Positions 1-11,123 of a stretch of DNA of 64,000 bases are shown here, in pieces. Each line of letters begins with the position of its first letter. The first letter of the stretch is position 1. Source of the DNA: Colocasia esculenta (taxonomy: Eukaryota; Streptophyta; Magnoliopsida; Alismatales; Araceae). The DNA lies in the NCBI GenBank assembly GCA_014218235.1, contig CM024755.1, forward strand, positions 79,096,631 through 79,160,630, read 5' to 3'. Below the pieces are notes generated by a model. That model saw only the letters and a program-made list of their open reading frames with translations. It did no database searches and was not told the DNA's origin. Position numbers and translations under genes: made by a program.

Positions 1-880
1 TTGGTTATTGTGGCACGCAGTGTGCTAGCCTTTTCAGGTGTTGAGGTGGACCGATTTCTGTGGGGGTCGCATTGTGTGACCTTCCATTTGTGGTGTTGTA
101 CCGTTGTGTGGGTAGTTCTCCGATGTGTTTGTTATCGTGGATATTGTGGTGGACTAACCCGTGTTGTTAGTTCTGTTACCCTTCGTTGGTTATTGGTATG
201 TGTGGCCTTGCTTCACTCATTCTGTGGGGGACTGACTTCTTGTTGTCAGTCTCGTTATCGTCGGTCAGTGGTTGGCCTATGTGGCTTTGTGGCGTGATTC
301 TTTCAGCTGCCGTGGTGGACTGGTGTGTCTACACTAGTCCTGTTGCTTCCCTTATTTCCTGTAAGTCGTGGTAGTTAATGTGTTTATGTTTAATACAGTT
401 CAGTTATGTTTATGATTAGCACATTTTACTTCAGTAGTGTTTCAGTTAGTGCTGCCAATGAGACCCTTGGGGGTTGAGGACTTGGTTCCTTCTTTCAGTT
501 GTTAATTTGTTGTGATTTTAGGAGGTCCCTACTGAGCCTGTGACTTGTTGAGACTCACTCCCTTACAGTTCTTTTCAGGGTTTGCCATGGGTTTGGTGTG
601 CGGAAGTGTTGTGGCAGACTTGTACCACCAGAAGTTGAGTCATAGTTGTAGTTGTGTGAGCTCTGCTCCCTCGGGATATGCCCCAAGTAGTTGTACTTTT
701 CTCTTGTACATGTAATAATGTATTGGGACAATGTAAATTATGAAAAATAAGTATAAATGCATGTACTTTCTTGCATACTATGCTCTTGAAGTTGTCTTTT
801 ATATTCTTACTGGACACTTGTGTGAGATATCCCTTGTGAGACTTCGGTTCGATCGCGGGAAGCGAACTTGGATATGGAGC
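1..880 (+). mobile_element. Tekay-type LTR fragment, R-U5 part
   Basis: This stretch is G/T-rich and has no credible protein. It ends in a block around 530-570 (gcctgtgacttgttgagact, then a run to ttttcaggg) that corresponds to the gcctgcttgaccctgag ... ctcaggtgagacc block seen, in reverse complement, at 40290-40390. I read it as the downstream part of a Tekay-type Ty3/gypsy LTR in plus orientation; its start lies outside the window. The short frames here lack any domain and I do not count them as genes. Lineage assignment is inference from the shared LTR blocks. Confidence 0.45.
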
Positions 881-1740
881 CTTATTGGGCTTAAATATCC
901 AGGGTCGCTACTGGTACAACCAACATAGTCTCCATGAGGGAATCCACAGAGTACGGAGAATTATGGAGGTCTTGTTGGAAAGGTCCTTAGTCTACCAGAA
1001 CGGAATGTCCAGTAGAGAGTTTCCAATCCCCCAAGAAAGGTTGCCTATTGTGCAAATGTGTAGTGTAGAACGTGTCTCAAAGATCACAATCCATTGGTTT
1101 AAAAACAAAGCAGAAAGCAAGTAACATGAAGACGCAATATAGAATAATCAATAACATTATAACAACATGTTCTTTCTACATTTTAACATGGTGTACTTTC
1201 AGTTTATAAAGCTGGAACATCAAGATGAATATAACAATCTCAAGGAGAATAGATCACACAACTAAGAGCATTTAGAATAGAATTTCAAGTTTATTAAGAA
1301 TTTTACATGAGTTGACAGTTTTTAAGCCACATGACAGACTGACAATGCTCTCTAACAATCATAGCATGCAGGTCTTACAACCTAGACTAATTGAAACAAA
1401 TCTCGGGTAAGCTTTAGAAATCATGACGGGTTCAGGCATCGCGTATAGCTAAGATTGATTCAGTGAAAAATTGACTTTCGGATGACCTTATAAATCGCAA
1501 CAGTTTCAGATGTCGCTATTAAGTAAGTCGTCGTCAATTGAAGCAAGGCAACAATCAATTTCTTAAAATGTGACGGTTTGAACAGTCGCATTTTCCTTAA
1601 ATCGTGATGGTTAAGAACTTCGCTACTTACAGGCATTTTAAAAAACCAAACTATAAAATTGCATGAAAATCGAAGGCTGTAAAATAGATCAAACTATGAC
1701 GGGATGTCTGGTCATGATTATGATTGACGCTGAATTCCAT
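881..1740 (-). mobile_element. Tekay-type LTR fragment in reverse orientation
   Basis: The segment 900-1085 is the reverse complement, at roughly 80 percent by eye, of 9120-9310 inside the plus-strand LTR at 7023-9713. The shared words include cagagtacggag, tccatgagggaatccac and ggttgtacc. Further on (1430-1640) are scattered tcgc/gcga words like those in the other Tekay-type LTRs here. No U3 terminus (gctaca) is visible, so the copy is broken. The exact edges are approximate. Confidence 0.5.
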
Positions 1741-2490
1741 GCAGCGTATAGTTTGATTCATCTGGTCTGTCATGCCTAAGTTTTCCGCTTGTTTTCCATT
1801 TCATGCCTCAGTTTCTGCTTGTTTAGAGAGTCTTCATGTTCTTTTTAGTCATTTCCATGTTGTACTGTGCTTAGGATAGTCTATTTGATTCCTGTTTGTG
1901 TTTGGTTTATGGTTTCTGTGACCCAAGATTATCGCAACTGATCTTTCGGTCGCGATAAGGTCGCGACAGACCTGGTCATCGCGACTTCAACATAGACCTT
2001 TAAACTGTTGTTTGTGAGTTTAGGTTAGTATTTGCATGCACTTCGGTGTGATTAGGTTCATGTATACACTATTTCATGTAGATAGGACTCCTCCTTGGTA
2101 GTGGAGACCCTCTCACCTGCGAGCACTCATGGGCTGACCAGGGCCTGCTATCGAGGGCCTCCATAAGTCCCCGTGGCCGTGCGCACGTTGCAGTCATCGG
2201 GCTAGTTGTACCTGTTGCCCCCTAGTTCAGGTCGTTTGCGCGTGAGTTTTGTGTCACCCCTTAGTCCTACCAGAGTACTCGAGTACACACCTATTAGGGT
2301 TCCTATTTGGCCGAGTGCAATTTCATTAATTAATCCACTAAAAGGCTAACTGTAAACCCTAAAATGTTAACGATAATCATGTCAACTTGGGTGTTTGCTT
2401 GAGATTCTCCTTCTCATCTCATCGACCATTCTTGTGTGTTAGGGTCTAGGGTTTGTTTGTGGTCTCGTTGTCTCCCCTAATTGTTTAGGG
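1741..2490 (+). mobile_element. Tekay-type LTR fragment, plus orientation
   Basis: Around 1930-1985 there are four TCGCGA-like words (tcgcaac, tcgcgataagg, tcgcgacag, tcgcgactt), and around 2090-2220 the block ctcatgggctgaccagggcc...ggcctccataagtcc...ttgtacc, matching in order the U5-side blocks of the Tekay LTRs elsewhere. It is therefore probably a third LTR piece, again in plus orientation. It runs into the gag gene at 2570 without a visible primer-binding site, so this is unlikely to be the matching 5' LTR of that gag. Confidence 0.4.
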
Positions 2491-2569
2491 GTAGTGTATG
2501 CGTCAGTGTTTAGGTCTATCGAGTCAATCTCCACCAACCATTATATTATATCATAATCCACTCTTCGAT

Positions 2570-4925
2570 ATGGACCACTTCCGCATCCTCACTGGTGATT
2601 CTCTGCCCATTGGGCTTTTTGAGGATGTGGCCCAGCCACCTGCTGCCACCCTCACTAGGCAAATCCAACCCCCCACAATTGTTGATGATCGGTCTCGCCT
2701 CCCCTCTCCTTCTGGGGCAGATGACCCACATGCCCAATTTAGTCAACTTCTTCCCCATCTATGCCCAGACCAAGTTCGGGAATTCTTGGCGGCTGGAAAG
2801 GCAAGTGCCCCCTCTCTCCGCCCTCTCATGCCTCTACCCAACAAGCAACTTCCTCCGCACCCATTACTTCTGCACCACGCGCACCCTCTATCATGGTTGA
2901 TCCTACTCCTCTCCATCCACAGGCTATCCATTTCTCTGAGCCCACCTATCTTTTGGTGGAGGATGTTCGACCCAAGTCCCCTCCACATACTTCTTACTAT
3001 CAGGCCGAACACAATCTTCTTTCCCGCGAGAGGTCATACTCTTTAGAGCAATCATGCTCCCTTGTCCCTGCTCACCACGTCTCATCCCCTTTCGACTTCC
3101 TGCGGAATGGACGTCCATGAAAAGGGAGTTGCATGATCTCCGAAGGTAGCTGGACCCTCGGAAGGCAGTCGACATTCCCCTTCCTTCTTTCCAACACCTC
3201 CGGGTTCCGCCCCAGTCAGAGCTTCCCATCTACAGACAATACTCTGGGGTAGGCGACCCTTATGTACACATCAAAGATTTTGTATATGAATCTGCTCCAC
3301 ACAAGTATGACCTCCACCTCATGGTGTACTTGTTCATAAAATCCTTGGATGGTCCGGCCCTTGAGTGGTTCTACTCTCTGCCACCAGAGGAGGTCGAAGA
3401 CTTCCAAATTATGCAAGAGAGATTTCTGCAGCAGTTCCAAGATTGGGTCAGACCCGAGTATTCTTTTGTGGATCTTGTGGCCGAGAAGATGAAGGCTGAC
3501 AAAGAATTTGCCGTTTATGCTGACCGGTGGCGTGCTTTGGTTGCACGAGTCTGTTGTCCCATGCTGAAGGAGGAGAAGGTCAAGCTTTTGATTGCTAATG
3601 CCACACCTGCCTACCAATCCATCTTGGCCATGAACGATATCACCATTATGCACCAGCTATATAGCGAGCCCGCTTCATTCAAACACAGCTCAAGGACTCC
3701 CCCATCCACTCCATGTTTGAGAACCCAAAGTCTCGCTACCCTAAGAAATCACAGGGCCCTGTCACCGAAGGGGTACAAACCAATGAACAAGTAGGTGATG
3801 TAAACCATCCTCAAGGCTAGGTAGGTAGGAACCCTTATAATTCACCTCCTCAGCAACCATGGAACAACAGGCCTACACCACCTCCTCAAGCTCAGAACCC
3901 TCCACAGGAGCAAAGCCAATATAACCAAGTCCCTCCACCACAAACGACTATGCTCCTAGAAAACCCAATGGCCCCAAAAGAGCTCAGTACCCTCCTCTCA
4001 TCGAAAGTTTGTTTGACATTTTTGCAGCCCTCATGTCCCTTAATGCTCTTAGGCTTCCTCCGGAAAAGGCCAACTGGAACATGGCAGCGGACCAGACCAA
4101 GTATTGTGTATATCACTGCTATCTAGGGCATAATGTATCAGATTGCTTCCAATTAAGGGACATGATATATGATCTTCATGAGCAATAGCAAATTGATTGG
4201 GCAGAGATGAAGAGACTGATTCAAACCTTGAGGGACCAACAGGGGCAGAGACAAAAGCATCAATAATAGAGGCGACAACAGCCACCACCACAGCAACATC
4301 AGCAGTTCCAACAGCAATTCTGATAGCTACAACAACCACAACAGCCGCCCCATGATCTTGGCATAGTGTGAAACCTATGCCGCAACATCAGCCCACTCCG
4401 AACCCCCAACCTGATCCACCACCCTCTCAAGTCAACCCCATCGTCCACCATCCACCACCAGCCGCCGCTTGGGCCTACGATGATGAGTATGAAGTAGGTC
4501 AATTATTGGCTATTTCTCATACCACAATCACCTCCACTACACCTACTATTGCCATAATCACCTCGCCACTACGCAACACTCCCATAATACTACCCATTAG
4601 TCCATCACCCATCAACGTCCCACTTACTCTCATGTCAGCGCCAATAATAGCCAACCCATCTATCATCAACACCACTCGACCTCCAATGCAACACAACCTC
4701 GCCCTCCGGAGCGGGCGAATGTTTCACCAGATGTATCCCCATGCATCCATGTCAATGCCGGGTTAGCCGGCCCACAACTCCAACTCTAGCAACCAACAAC
4801 AACAACGGACATTGAAGAGGCAAAGGCAGAGCCAGTCCCAGGCACTCAATATGACATTCTGAAACATATGGACCAGACACCTGCCAAGATTTCTATCTTT
4901 GAACTAATCAAGAGGTCCCAGACCC
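2570..4925 (+). pseudogene. Tat/Ogre-like Ty3/gypsy gag, decayed
   Basis: Gag forms the particle that packages the element RNA. The frame opens at an ATG at 2570 (MDHFRI...) and shifts near 2760. The capsid core lies at 3180-3680: YRQYSGVGDPYVHIKDF, then a tryptophan block LDGPALEWFYSLPP and FLQQFQDWVRP, which is the plant Ty3/gypsy retrotransposon gag pattern. A zinc-finger-like block at 4101-4146 reads YCVYHCYLGHNVSDC, a CxxH...H....C form known in Tat-type elements. It is followed by QIDWAEMKRLIQ and a glutamine/proline-rich tract broken by TAG codons. Several frameshifts and stops make it a pseudogene. The segment 4163-5030 recurs nearly unchanged at 63138-64000. Confidence 0.75.
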
Positions 4926-4936
4926 ATTAAGATGCC

Positions 4937-5430
4937 TTGCGGACATTTCTACGAAGGGTTATGGTCAGTGAAGACATGACCCCAGAAACATTGCCATCGG
5001 TCTTATCTATCGTTACTAGGGGGCCGACAATTACTTTTTCCGACAATGAGCTAGCTCTTCCCGAGGCAAGGAGAATGCCTTTATGTGTGACTTTGACAAT
5101 AAATAAAGTGGCCATTGATGCCGCTTTATTGGACATCAGAGCATCAATCAATGTGTGTCCCCTCAGCACTCTCTGGTCATGCAATATATCCGAGCGCCGC
5201 TTGCAGCCAACTCCCACCACCATTGCGGCTTATGATAATTCCAGGTGGCCCTATCATGGCATAGTTTCTCTACAAGCAGAATTGGGACTGCTTGTGATGA
5301 CTGTAGAGTTCTATGTGCTAGATATTGATCCCACCTTCAAGGCTATTCTCGGCCGCCCATGGATTGAGGCACTAGGGGCAGCCCCCTCTACGGCTCATCA
5401 ATGTCTTAAATTCCCATTCCAAGGGTGAAT
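4937..5430 (+). pseudogene. Tat/Ogre-like aspartic protease, mutated active site
   Basis: The retropepsin-like protease that processes Gag-Pol. The frame is open for 163 codons and shows the family landmarks: VTRGPTITFSDNEL upstream, the active-site loop region ALLDIRASINVCPL, and the flap/C-terminal block AILGRPWIEALGAAPSTAHQCLKFP typical of Tat/Ogre proteases. The usual D-T-G-A-S is here D-I-R-A-S. Both changes (Thr to Ile, Gly to Arg) need only C-to-T or G-to-A transitions, so the enzyme is probably dead. The same region begins again at the right edge of the window. Confidence 0.75.
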
Positions 5431-5637
5431 TATCAAGGTGACAAGTGCAGCCACCACACACACAGTTGAAGCAATTCAACAGATCATGCCAGCAGTCTGG
5501 CCCTCTAACAAGCCCATCATCTCTATGCTTGATGTGAACTATCTGTGGGCTTATACTTTCTCCTCCAGTCGCCATATAGCGTCTCCATCTTTGGCGACTG
5601 CCAAGAAGGCAACACCGTCGGACACAAAAGGCTAGAA

Positions 5638-6412
5638 CATTATGCTTAAGATCGGCTATCAGCCAGGAAAAGGACTTGGAGCTCAGCTTCAAGGAAAGAC
5701 TTAGATCATCTCTAACTCCAAGCAAGTCACCAGGCGAGGTCTCAATTACAAAGAGGAAGTCCAGCCATGGACTGCATTCTCCTCCACACTGAAGCCAGAC
5801 CGACAACCACTCACCTGGACATTATACTGCCACTTTGTCAAGGGACCAATGCAGCCAGGGTACGACACCATTGTTGTAGGGGCAGATTTCACAGACTATT
5901 ATGTCCATGGACGTCATTTTGCCCGACACATGACACCAATGCTCACATATCAAGCCTTGGAGGCACTACGACCCGATAAGAGAAGAAAAATAGGTGATCC
6001 CGAGGCAGAATGGTATAGATGGTTCAATCTGGAAGACATCACCATTGCATTTTGTCGATTGTTCTGGGATGGCGATCTCATATGGCCCCCTGCAGTTGCC
6101 GAGCTGGTGGAACCCCCATTCGCCATCACCTCCAAGCGACAGTTGCTTGGGAACGGTGAAGATGTTGGAGAAGCAGATGAACCCTATGAGGACAACAACT
6201 TTGTAGATAAGCTCTGGCCAAGGTATTCTTGGCCCCTCAAGCATTCCATCTTTTCAATCCTTATTTCCAAGTTTTCCTTTGTCCCGCGTTCACCTCCCCT
6301 TATACTCCAACTCTCATCCGACGCTCTTAAAGCGTTGACTATTCCCTTTTTCCACTTCGCCCTTTCTTTCAATGGCACAACTTTCTCCTTCTCCCAATGC
6401 CTTCAAATGTAG
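5638..6412 (+). pseudogene. G-patch domain and downstream Tat-type region
   Basis: After the protease comes LKIGYQPGKGLGAQLQGK, a glycine-rich G-patch-like motif (RNA binding) known between protease and RT in some plant Tat/Ogre elements. An in-frame TAG follows, then PVTRRGLNY-like sequence and an open frame from 5849 to 6412 (QPGYDTIVVGADFTDYYVHG...). The last 60-odd codons (after about 6230) do not look like protein. No reverse transcriptase follows, so the element lost its 3' half or was always non-autonomous. The G-patch call rests on the motif only. Confidence 0.6.
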
Positions 6413-6439
6413 GGTAGTTTGTCGTTATTTATAGGTTAG

Positions 6440-7022
6440 TTTTGTTGTTTTTATTGATGATCAGTCCATCTCCATATAAAATTTATCATGAATTATATAT
6501 GTAATTTTGGTGATTAACAAAACCTTGTAAAATGCTTTCTAACAACTATTTCTAAAGTTTATCCACAGAAAATAAATCTAGCAAATCTGTAAGTTATCCT
6601 CACACACTGCTGTAAGTTCAAATACATATGTTTTGTCTAAGTACACATTGATTTCCTTTATAGAAACAACGATTCAATCGCCATAACGATTCTATAAGTC
6701 ACTTAAATAACGATTTCCATCTCACAACGATTTCATAAGTAAAATAACGATTTCCGTCTCACAACGATTTCATAAGTAAAACAACGATTTCCATCCCACA
6801 ACAATTTCATAATAAAACAACGATTTGATCGAAACAATGATTTGCTTTCACTTAAAGAACGATTTGATCGAAACAACGAATTGATCGAAACAACGATTTG
6901 CTTTCACGTAAAGAACGATTTGATCAAAACAACGATTTGCGTTCACTTAAAGAACGATTTGATCGAAACAACGATTTGCTTTCACTTAAAGAACAATTTG
7001 ATCGAAACAATGATTTGCTTTC
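6440..7022 (+). mobile_element. Copia-type LTR H, left part
   Basis: The words aattttggtgattaacaaaa match attttggtgataacaaaa near the start of the solo LTR at 53295-55191, and both then enter arrays of CGATTT words. This is the start of a copia-type LTR whose remainder lies at 43986-45750, cut by a block inserted at 7023. The exact left end is uncertain (candidates TGTTG near 6440 or TGATGATC near 6455), and I could not find a matching target-site duplication. Confidence 0.6.
6660..7022 (+). repeat. 39-bp tandem repeat inside LTR H, left arm
   Basis: From 6660 the words acgattt and cataagt recur loosely. From 6840 a clean 39-bp unit appears, made of TTTGCTTTCACTTAAAGAAC plus gatttgatcgaaacaacga, repeated about four to five times. 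It has no unique spacers and lies in an LTR, so it is a minisatellite of the retroelement. The array continues in the same register at 43986 across the inserted block. Confidence 0.85.
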
Positions 7023-9713
7023 TGTAGCACCTCAAAAAATTTAGTAAATTAAAATTTTGAATAAATGGAAAATAGATAATTTCCGTATTATCGGAATGGT
7101 AGAACATACGTACCACTATCGTACGTGTAAGAACACATCAGAAGATTCCATAAAAATTATAAATCAACCACATACATTATTCCTAAATGTTCCACAAAGA
7201 AATTTATGCCAAGAAAAATTGGATTAGCCAAGTTTAAAGCATTTTGCAACTTATTATCGTAATTCATAAATAAGTCAAAAAATCATTATCACACGTACTT
7301 GGATGAGTCAGAAAATTAAATAAAAATCATATATGGACTTCAAATAATATCATCTAATGACCCATCAAGAAATATGGGTCAGTAAAAATCATTTGAGCTA
7401 GGTTTAAGAGTTATTGTGACTAATTATGCCAATTAGAAAACTAAGTCGAAAAACCGTTACCATGGAAATATAACATGATCATAAATTAAATAAACATGCT
7501 GGAGAGGCTTCCAACATCATATATGGATGACCCATTATTGGAATTGGGCCAATGGATCACTTTTGGCCCAAGAACAAAATGGAACAAGAAAATACCAAAA
7601 ATTCACAACTCTAATTAAGCTGAAAATAGAAGGGGGTAATTAGGGAAAACCCCAAGGCAATTAGCCTTTCTTGGCAACCCAAATTCGTGCTTAACCATGG
7701 TGGGAGGTTTTATAAAGCTCACACACTCTATTGGGGTGAGAAATCCTCAAAATAAGGAAGGTGGAATGCTAGAACTGCACCTTGCCTTTCCTTCACCCAA
7801 AGGGACTTCCAAAACACACTAGATGCATATATACATGCTATGAAATCCTAGGAGATGAAAATATACATTGTTGGGGTCATGGGAGGCTGTTCTTGAGCAC
7901 CTAAGGGAGGAGGAATCCGCCCCAACTCGGAGCTTCTTCCCTGTTGCGTTCTGCTTCAACCTGTGCAGACAACCCTTCTTGTGGTCGACCAAAGGTGAGT
8001 CAAACCATAACCAAACATTGCAAGGCTTATATCTTGGAAAGAGGGTCGAGTCTACTTCCTAATCCCACTAGTTTGACTATTTTTTATTCAGTAGATCGGG
8101 TGCAGTAAGCATTCTTCTCCAAGTGGTCTGAACGCGGGTTTTCTAGAAAAATGTGACTTCTCCAACCCAACAGGTAGGTGATCTCGGGCCAAATCTTAAT
8201 AACTCATATACCAATGTGTAGAGCATCGAGTCTACTTTCATTTCCAAGTGGTTTCATCGAATTTCATTGAGTATATCTTGAGTTATAAGCGTTTTCTCAA
8301 AGTCGCGCATGTAAATTGCATTTTATGTTTGTGTGGATTTTTTGCACATCCCGAGGCCGTTTTGAATGATTCCAAAACCATAGTGCTCTTCTATTCCAAG
8401 TTTCCAACAAGTTTCATGTTGAGTATTTCGTCAAAAAACCACTAGAACCTTGAGTTTCGAGCCAAAACATGAGATCACGCAACCCAGTTCGTGATCTATC
8501 TGCCTGCTTGAATCGCGTCCAGTACAGTGGACGCGATTCAGTGATTTAAATCGTGACCACTGTGTCAGGTGTGAATTTGACATGTTTTTGATGATTTTTA
8601 GTTGACCAATAATGACTTATAGGTCTACCCTAACCCCCATATGCTTCGTTTTGCATGGTATTTCGATTTTCGATCATTTGTGAACCGCTACGACTTAACC
8701 CGTCGTGACTTTCAGTCGGAACAACTTTACGTCTAAGAAAGCCATATTTTTCTGTATAAACTATGAATATCCACAATGACTAAACTCGTCGCAATTTCTA
8801 AAGCCCACCCGAGACTTTTTTAGTGAGTCTAGGCCGTATGTCTTGCATGTTATGATTACTAGAAAGTATTGTTCAGTCAGTCAAGTGGTCTAAAAGTTAT
8901 CAACCCATTGAAAAAGCTATAACTACATGAATGTTATTCTAATTGCTCTTTAATGATGTGACCATTCATTCAACAAGTGATTTACTCTTCTTACTGTTCT
9001 ATCTTGTTAAAATGATAATTGTTATATTAAAATGTTGCAAACCATGTTTAGCTAATTGCATAGTTTCATCTCATGTTATCATGTTAATTGTTTTCCGCAA
9101 GTTTGAAACCGGTGGATTGTTGATTGAGACACGTGTTCACTACACACTTGCACATCTAGGCAGCCCTTTCTTGGGGATTTGGAAGCTCTCTATCGGTCAT
9201 TCCGTATCGGTAGACTAGCGACCTTTTTTCTAAGACCTCCGTAAATCTCCGTACTCTGTGGATTCCCTCATGGAGACCGAGTTGGTTGTACCGTTGAAGT
9301 TCCCTGGAGATAGCGTGCACTTCATTTCTTCTCTTGTTCTCGTGAGTGTGATTTACAATCTAGACTCAAGCCATTAATGTAAAGATTGAACTAAAGTATA
9401 AATTGTGCCGTTATGTTGTCGAATTTATCTCTTAACCATTGTTATCATGGAATCATGTTCACACTAATTACTACTTGTTCACATCATCATCATGAACATA
9501 ACATTACACATGCTTACATATTGAAACTCTCATTGGCCATTATTAATGACTGTGGGTATCTACATTTAAAATTGAAATGAGATGCTGACCAGGCACAGCG
9601 AGTGTCCAAGGGCTCCAGTCTAGCCCCAATGATGGAGAGTCATAAATATACTATTAACCATGGGGTATAATGATTACTGGCGTTGCATCTGCGCTGGGAG
9701 TACTTGAGTGTTG
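7023..9713 (+). mobile_element. Tekay-type LTR E, plus strand, 3' end lost
   Basis: The LTR opens with TGTAGCACCTC, a usual start for Tekay/Del-type chromovirus LTRs, directly after the 39-bp repeat array. A TATA box (tttataaag, 7709-7717) lies about 690 bp in. Downstream are tcgcg/acgcga words (8475-8556) and the U5-side block ggattccctcatggagac...ggttgtacc (9260-9310). Sirevirus A interrupts it at 9714. No gene lies in this stretch; short frames at 7868 and 8943 have no domain. It does not match the LTR start at 23857, so it is a different family member. Confidence 0.65.
7709..7717 (+). promoter_or_regulatory. TATA box of LTR E
   Basis: The word tttataaag sits in the expected U3/R position of the LTR, with GG-rich sequence just ahead of it. 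It would drive transcription of the Tekay element. Confidence 0.5.
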
Positions 9714-9976
9714 TGTTGGGTTACAATGTAGATGATGACATGTGCATAAATATTTTTGATGATGTGTGACATAATTGATGTTGTCTTAATGTTAGAAACA
9801 TGGTAAATATGTCAAAGACATGAATGAAATGATCAAGTGTGCAAATGCCTTGATGAACACCTATGTATTCATTGTATCTCATTTATAATGTCTTTTGATG
9901 TAGTTGTGAAGACACACAAGACAAGCAACAAAATCCAAGTGCAAAAGAACAAGAAAAACACTTCAAGTGGTCATGT

Positions 9977-10211
9977 GTCGATAGCCAGGAAGTTCCCTGT
10001 CGACAGATAGACTCATCCAGAACAAACAAGCTACTGGAAGCACAATCTAAGCAGTAGCTGTCGACAGATGAAATGTACCTATCGACAGATACAAGTTACC
10101 TATCGACAACTAGAAAATCGCCTGTCGATAGATAAGGCCTTCCAGCAACATCATGGTTTTGGAAACCAGATCTGAGCAGTAGCTGTCGACAGCTATGAAG
10201 TGCCTGTCGAC
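9977..10211 (+). promoter_or_regulatory. Phased GTCGAC palindromes in U3 of A
   Basis: Cores GTCGAC, GTCGAT or ATCGAC start at 9977, 9999, 10060, 10081, 10102, 10124, 10185 and 10206. Neighbouring cores within a group are 21-22 bp apart. The full word is often CTGTCGACAG. The cluster ends about 95 bp upstream of the TATA box at 10301, an enhancer-like place. Confidence 0.8.
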
Positions 10212-10300
10212 AGACGAAGAGAAAGTCAGATCCGATGGTCAGGATATGTTCTATATTGGGGTGATCCCTTCAAGCACGACTCTCCATACTTGGACACCCA

Positions 10301-10309
10301 TATATATAG
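10301..10309 (+). promoter_or_regulatory. TATA box of LTR A
   Basis: The word tatatatag follows the palindrome cluster and precedes the transcribed leader of the Sirevirus, at a normal U3/R position. Confidence 0.55.
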
Positions 10310-11050
10310 ATCATATGAAGGTATTTTCGCAGCAAGAAGCCACCATACCAAAACCCTAAGCAAAACCCAAGAGAAAGGCTTCTCCCTGCTGCTCTGCTTC
10401 AACCCTTCGTCCTGTTCGTGGAAGATCCATCTCACGAGCAGAGTTGAAGCCCGTTCGTCCTCGGTTCAAGCTTCGTCTTCATCACGTGGTCGTCAACGAC
10501 GTGAAGTTTGAAGTCTTCTGGACGAACTCACTGAATAGTTCATATCTTGGATTTGATCCTCAACTCAGAACTCTTCCTCTGTTCTATTTTTCATATCTCT
10601 ATATGTGTGGTAGTGGTTCAAGCGTTCCTTGTGCTTGATCCACATGTGGATTGTTGTTCTGATTGCGTGTTTGCATCAGACAACATGCGTGTGTGTGGTT
10701 GTTGAGTTGAACTTGCTGATAAGTAGTCTTTCTGCGTGTGTGTGTGGACGGTGGATGTAGGATACACAAGTTGTATACTCCGAACCACCTTAAATCTTCG
10801 TGTCATGTGGTTTGAACGTTTCACGATAGATGTTTGGTAGGCACGTTGATTATTCACAAGCTAGATAGGCTGGTATTCGTTCTATTCACAATCAGCACAC
10901 ACATCATAGTTCTAATTCAATACATATATGTTTAAGATTTTGTCAAGTCAGTGTTGAATCAAAAAGAAGGTCATAGTGCTTTTAATTGGTAGTAATTTAT
11001 TCAACCCCCCCTTCTAGATTACTGCTTTAGATAATTCTGCATCTTTCAAT

Positions 11051-11062
11051 TGGTATCAGAGC
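11051..11062 (+). other. Primer-binding site of Sirevirus A
   Basis: TGGTATCAGAGC lies two bases after the LTR. It is the initiator tRNA-Met complement commonly used by plant copia elements to prime reverse transcription. Confidence 0.9.
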
Positions 11063-11123
11063 GAGGTTTCTCCGATTTACTGCTTTAATAGATTGATCTC
11101 ACGATCAGGAGAAATTCGATCGC

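Larger units (their letters stand above)
9714..11048 (+). mobile_element. 5' LTR of Sirevirus A
   Basis: The LTR starts TGTTGGGTTAC (preceded by tgttg) and ends ...ctgcatctttca, immediately before the primer-binding site. It has the copia/Sirevirus end signature ttcaacccccccttctag at 10999-11020. It holds a cluster of GTCGAC palindromes, then a TATA box. It resembles the LTR at 12271-13538 (same end block, same palindrome CTGTCGACAG), so A and B belong to one family. No 3' LTR of A remains. Confidence 0.85.

Noticed and set aside
1..374. Cysteine/valine-rich open frames at the left edge
   Set aside because: G/T-rich LTR sequence makes such frames by chance; no start context, domain or codon bias.
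6660..7022. Regular repeats that at first look like a CRISPR array
   Set aside because: The units are contiguous 39-bp tandem copies without unique spacers, they lie in a copia LTR, and the sequence is plant nuclear DNA with no cas genes.
9977..10211. TGTCGACA words as auxin-response-factor sites
   Set aside because: TGTCNN half-sites occur in A, B and C, but many cores in G lack the leading T (AGGTCGAC), so the conserved feature is the GTCGAC core and its spacing, not this half-site.
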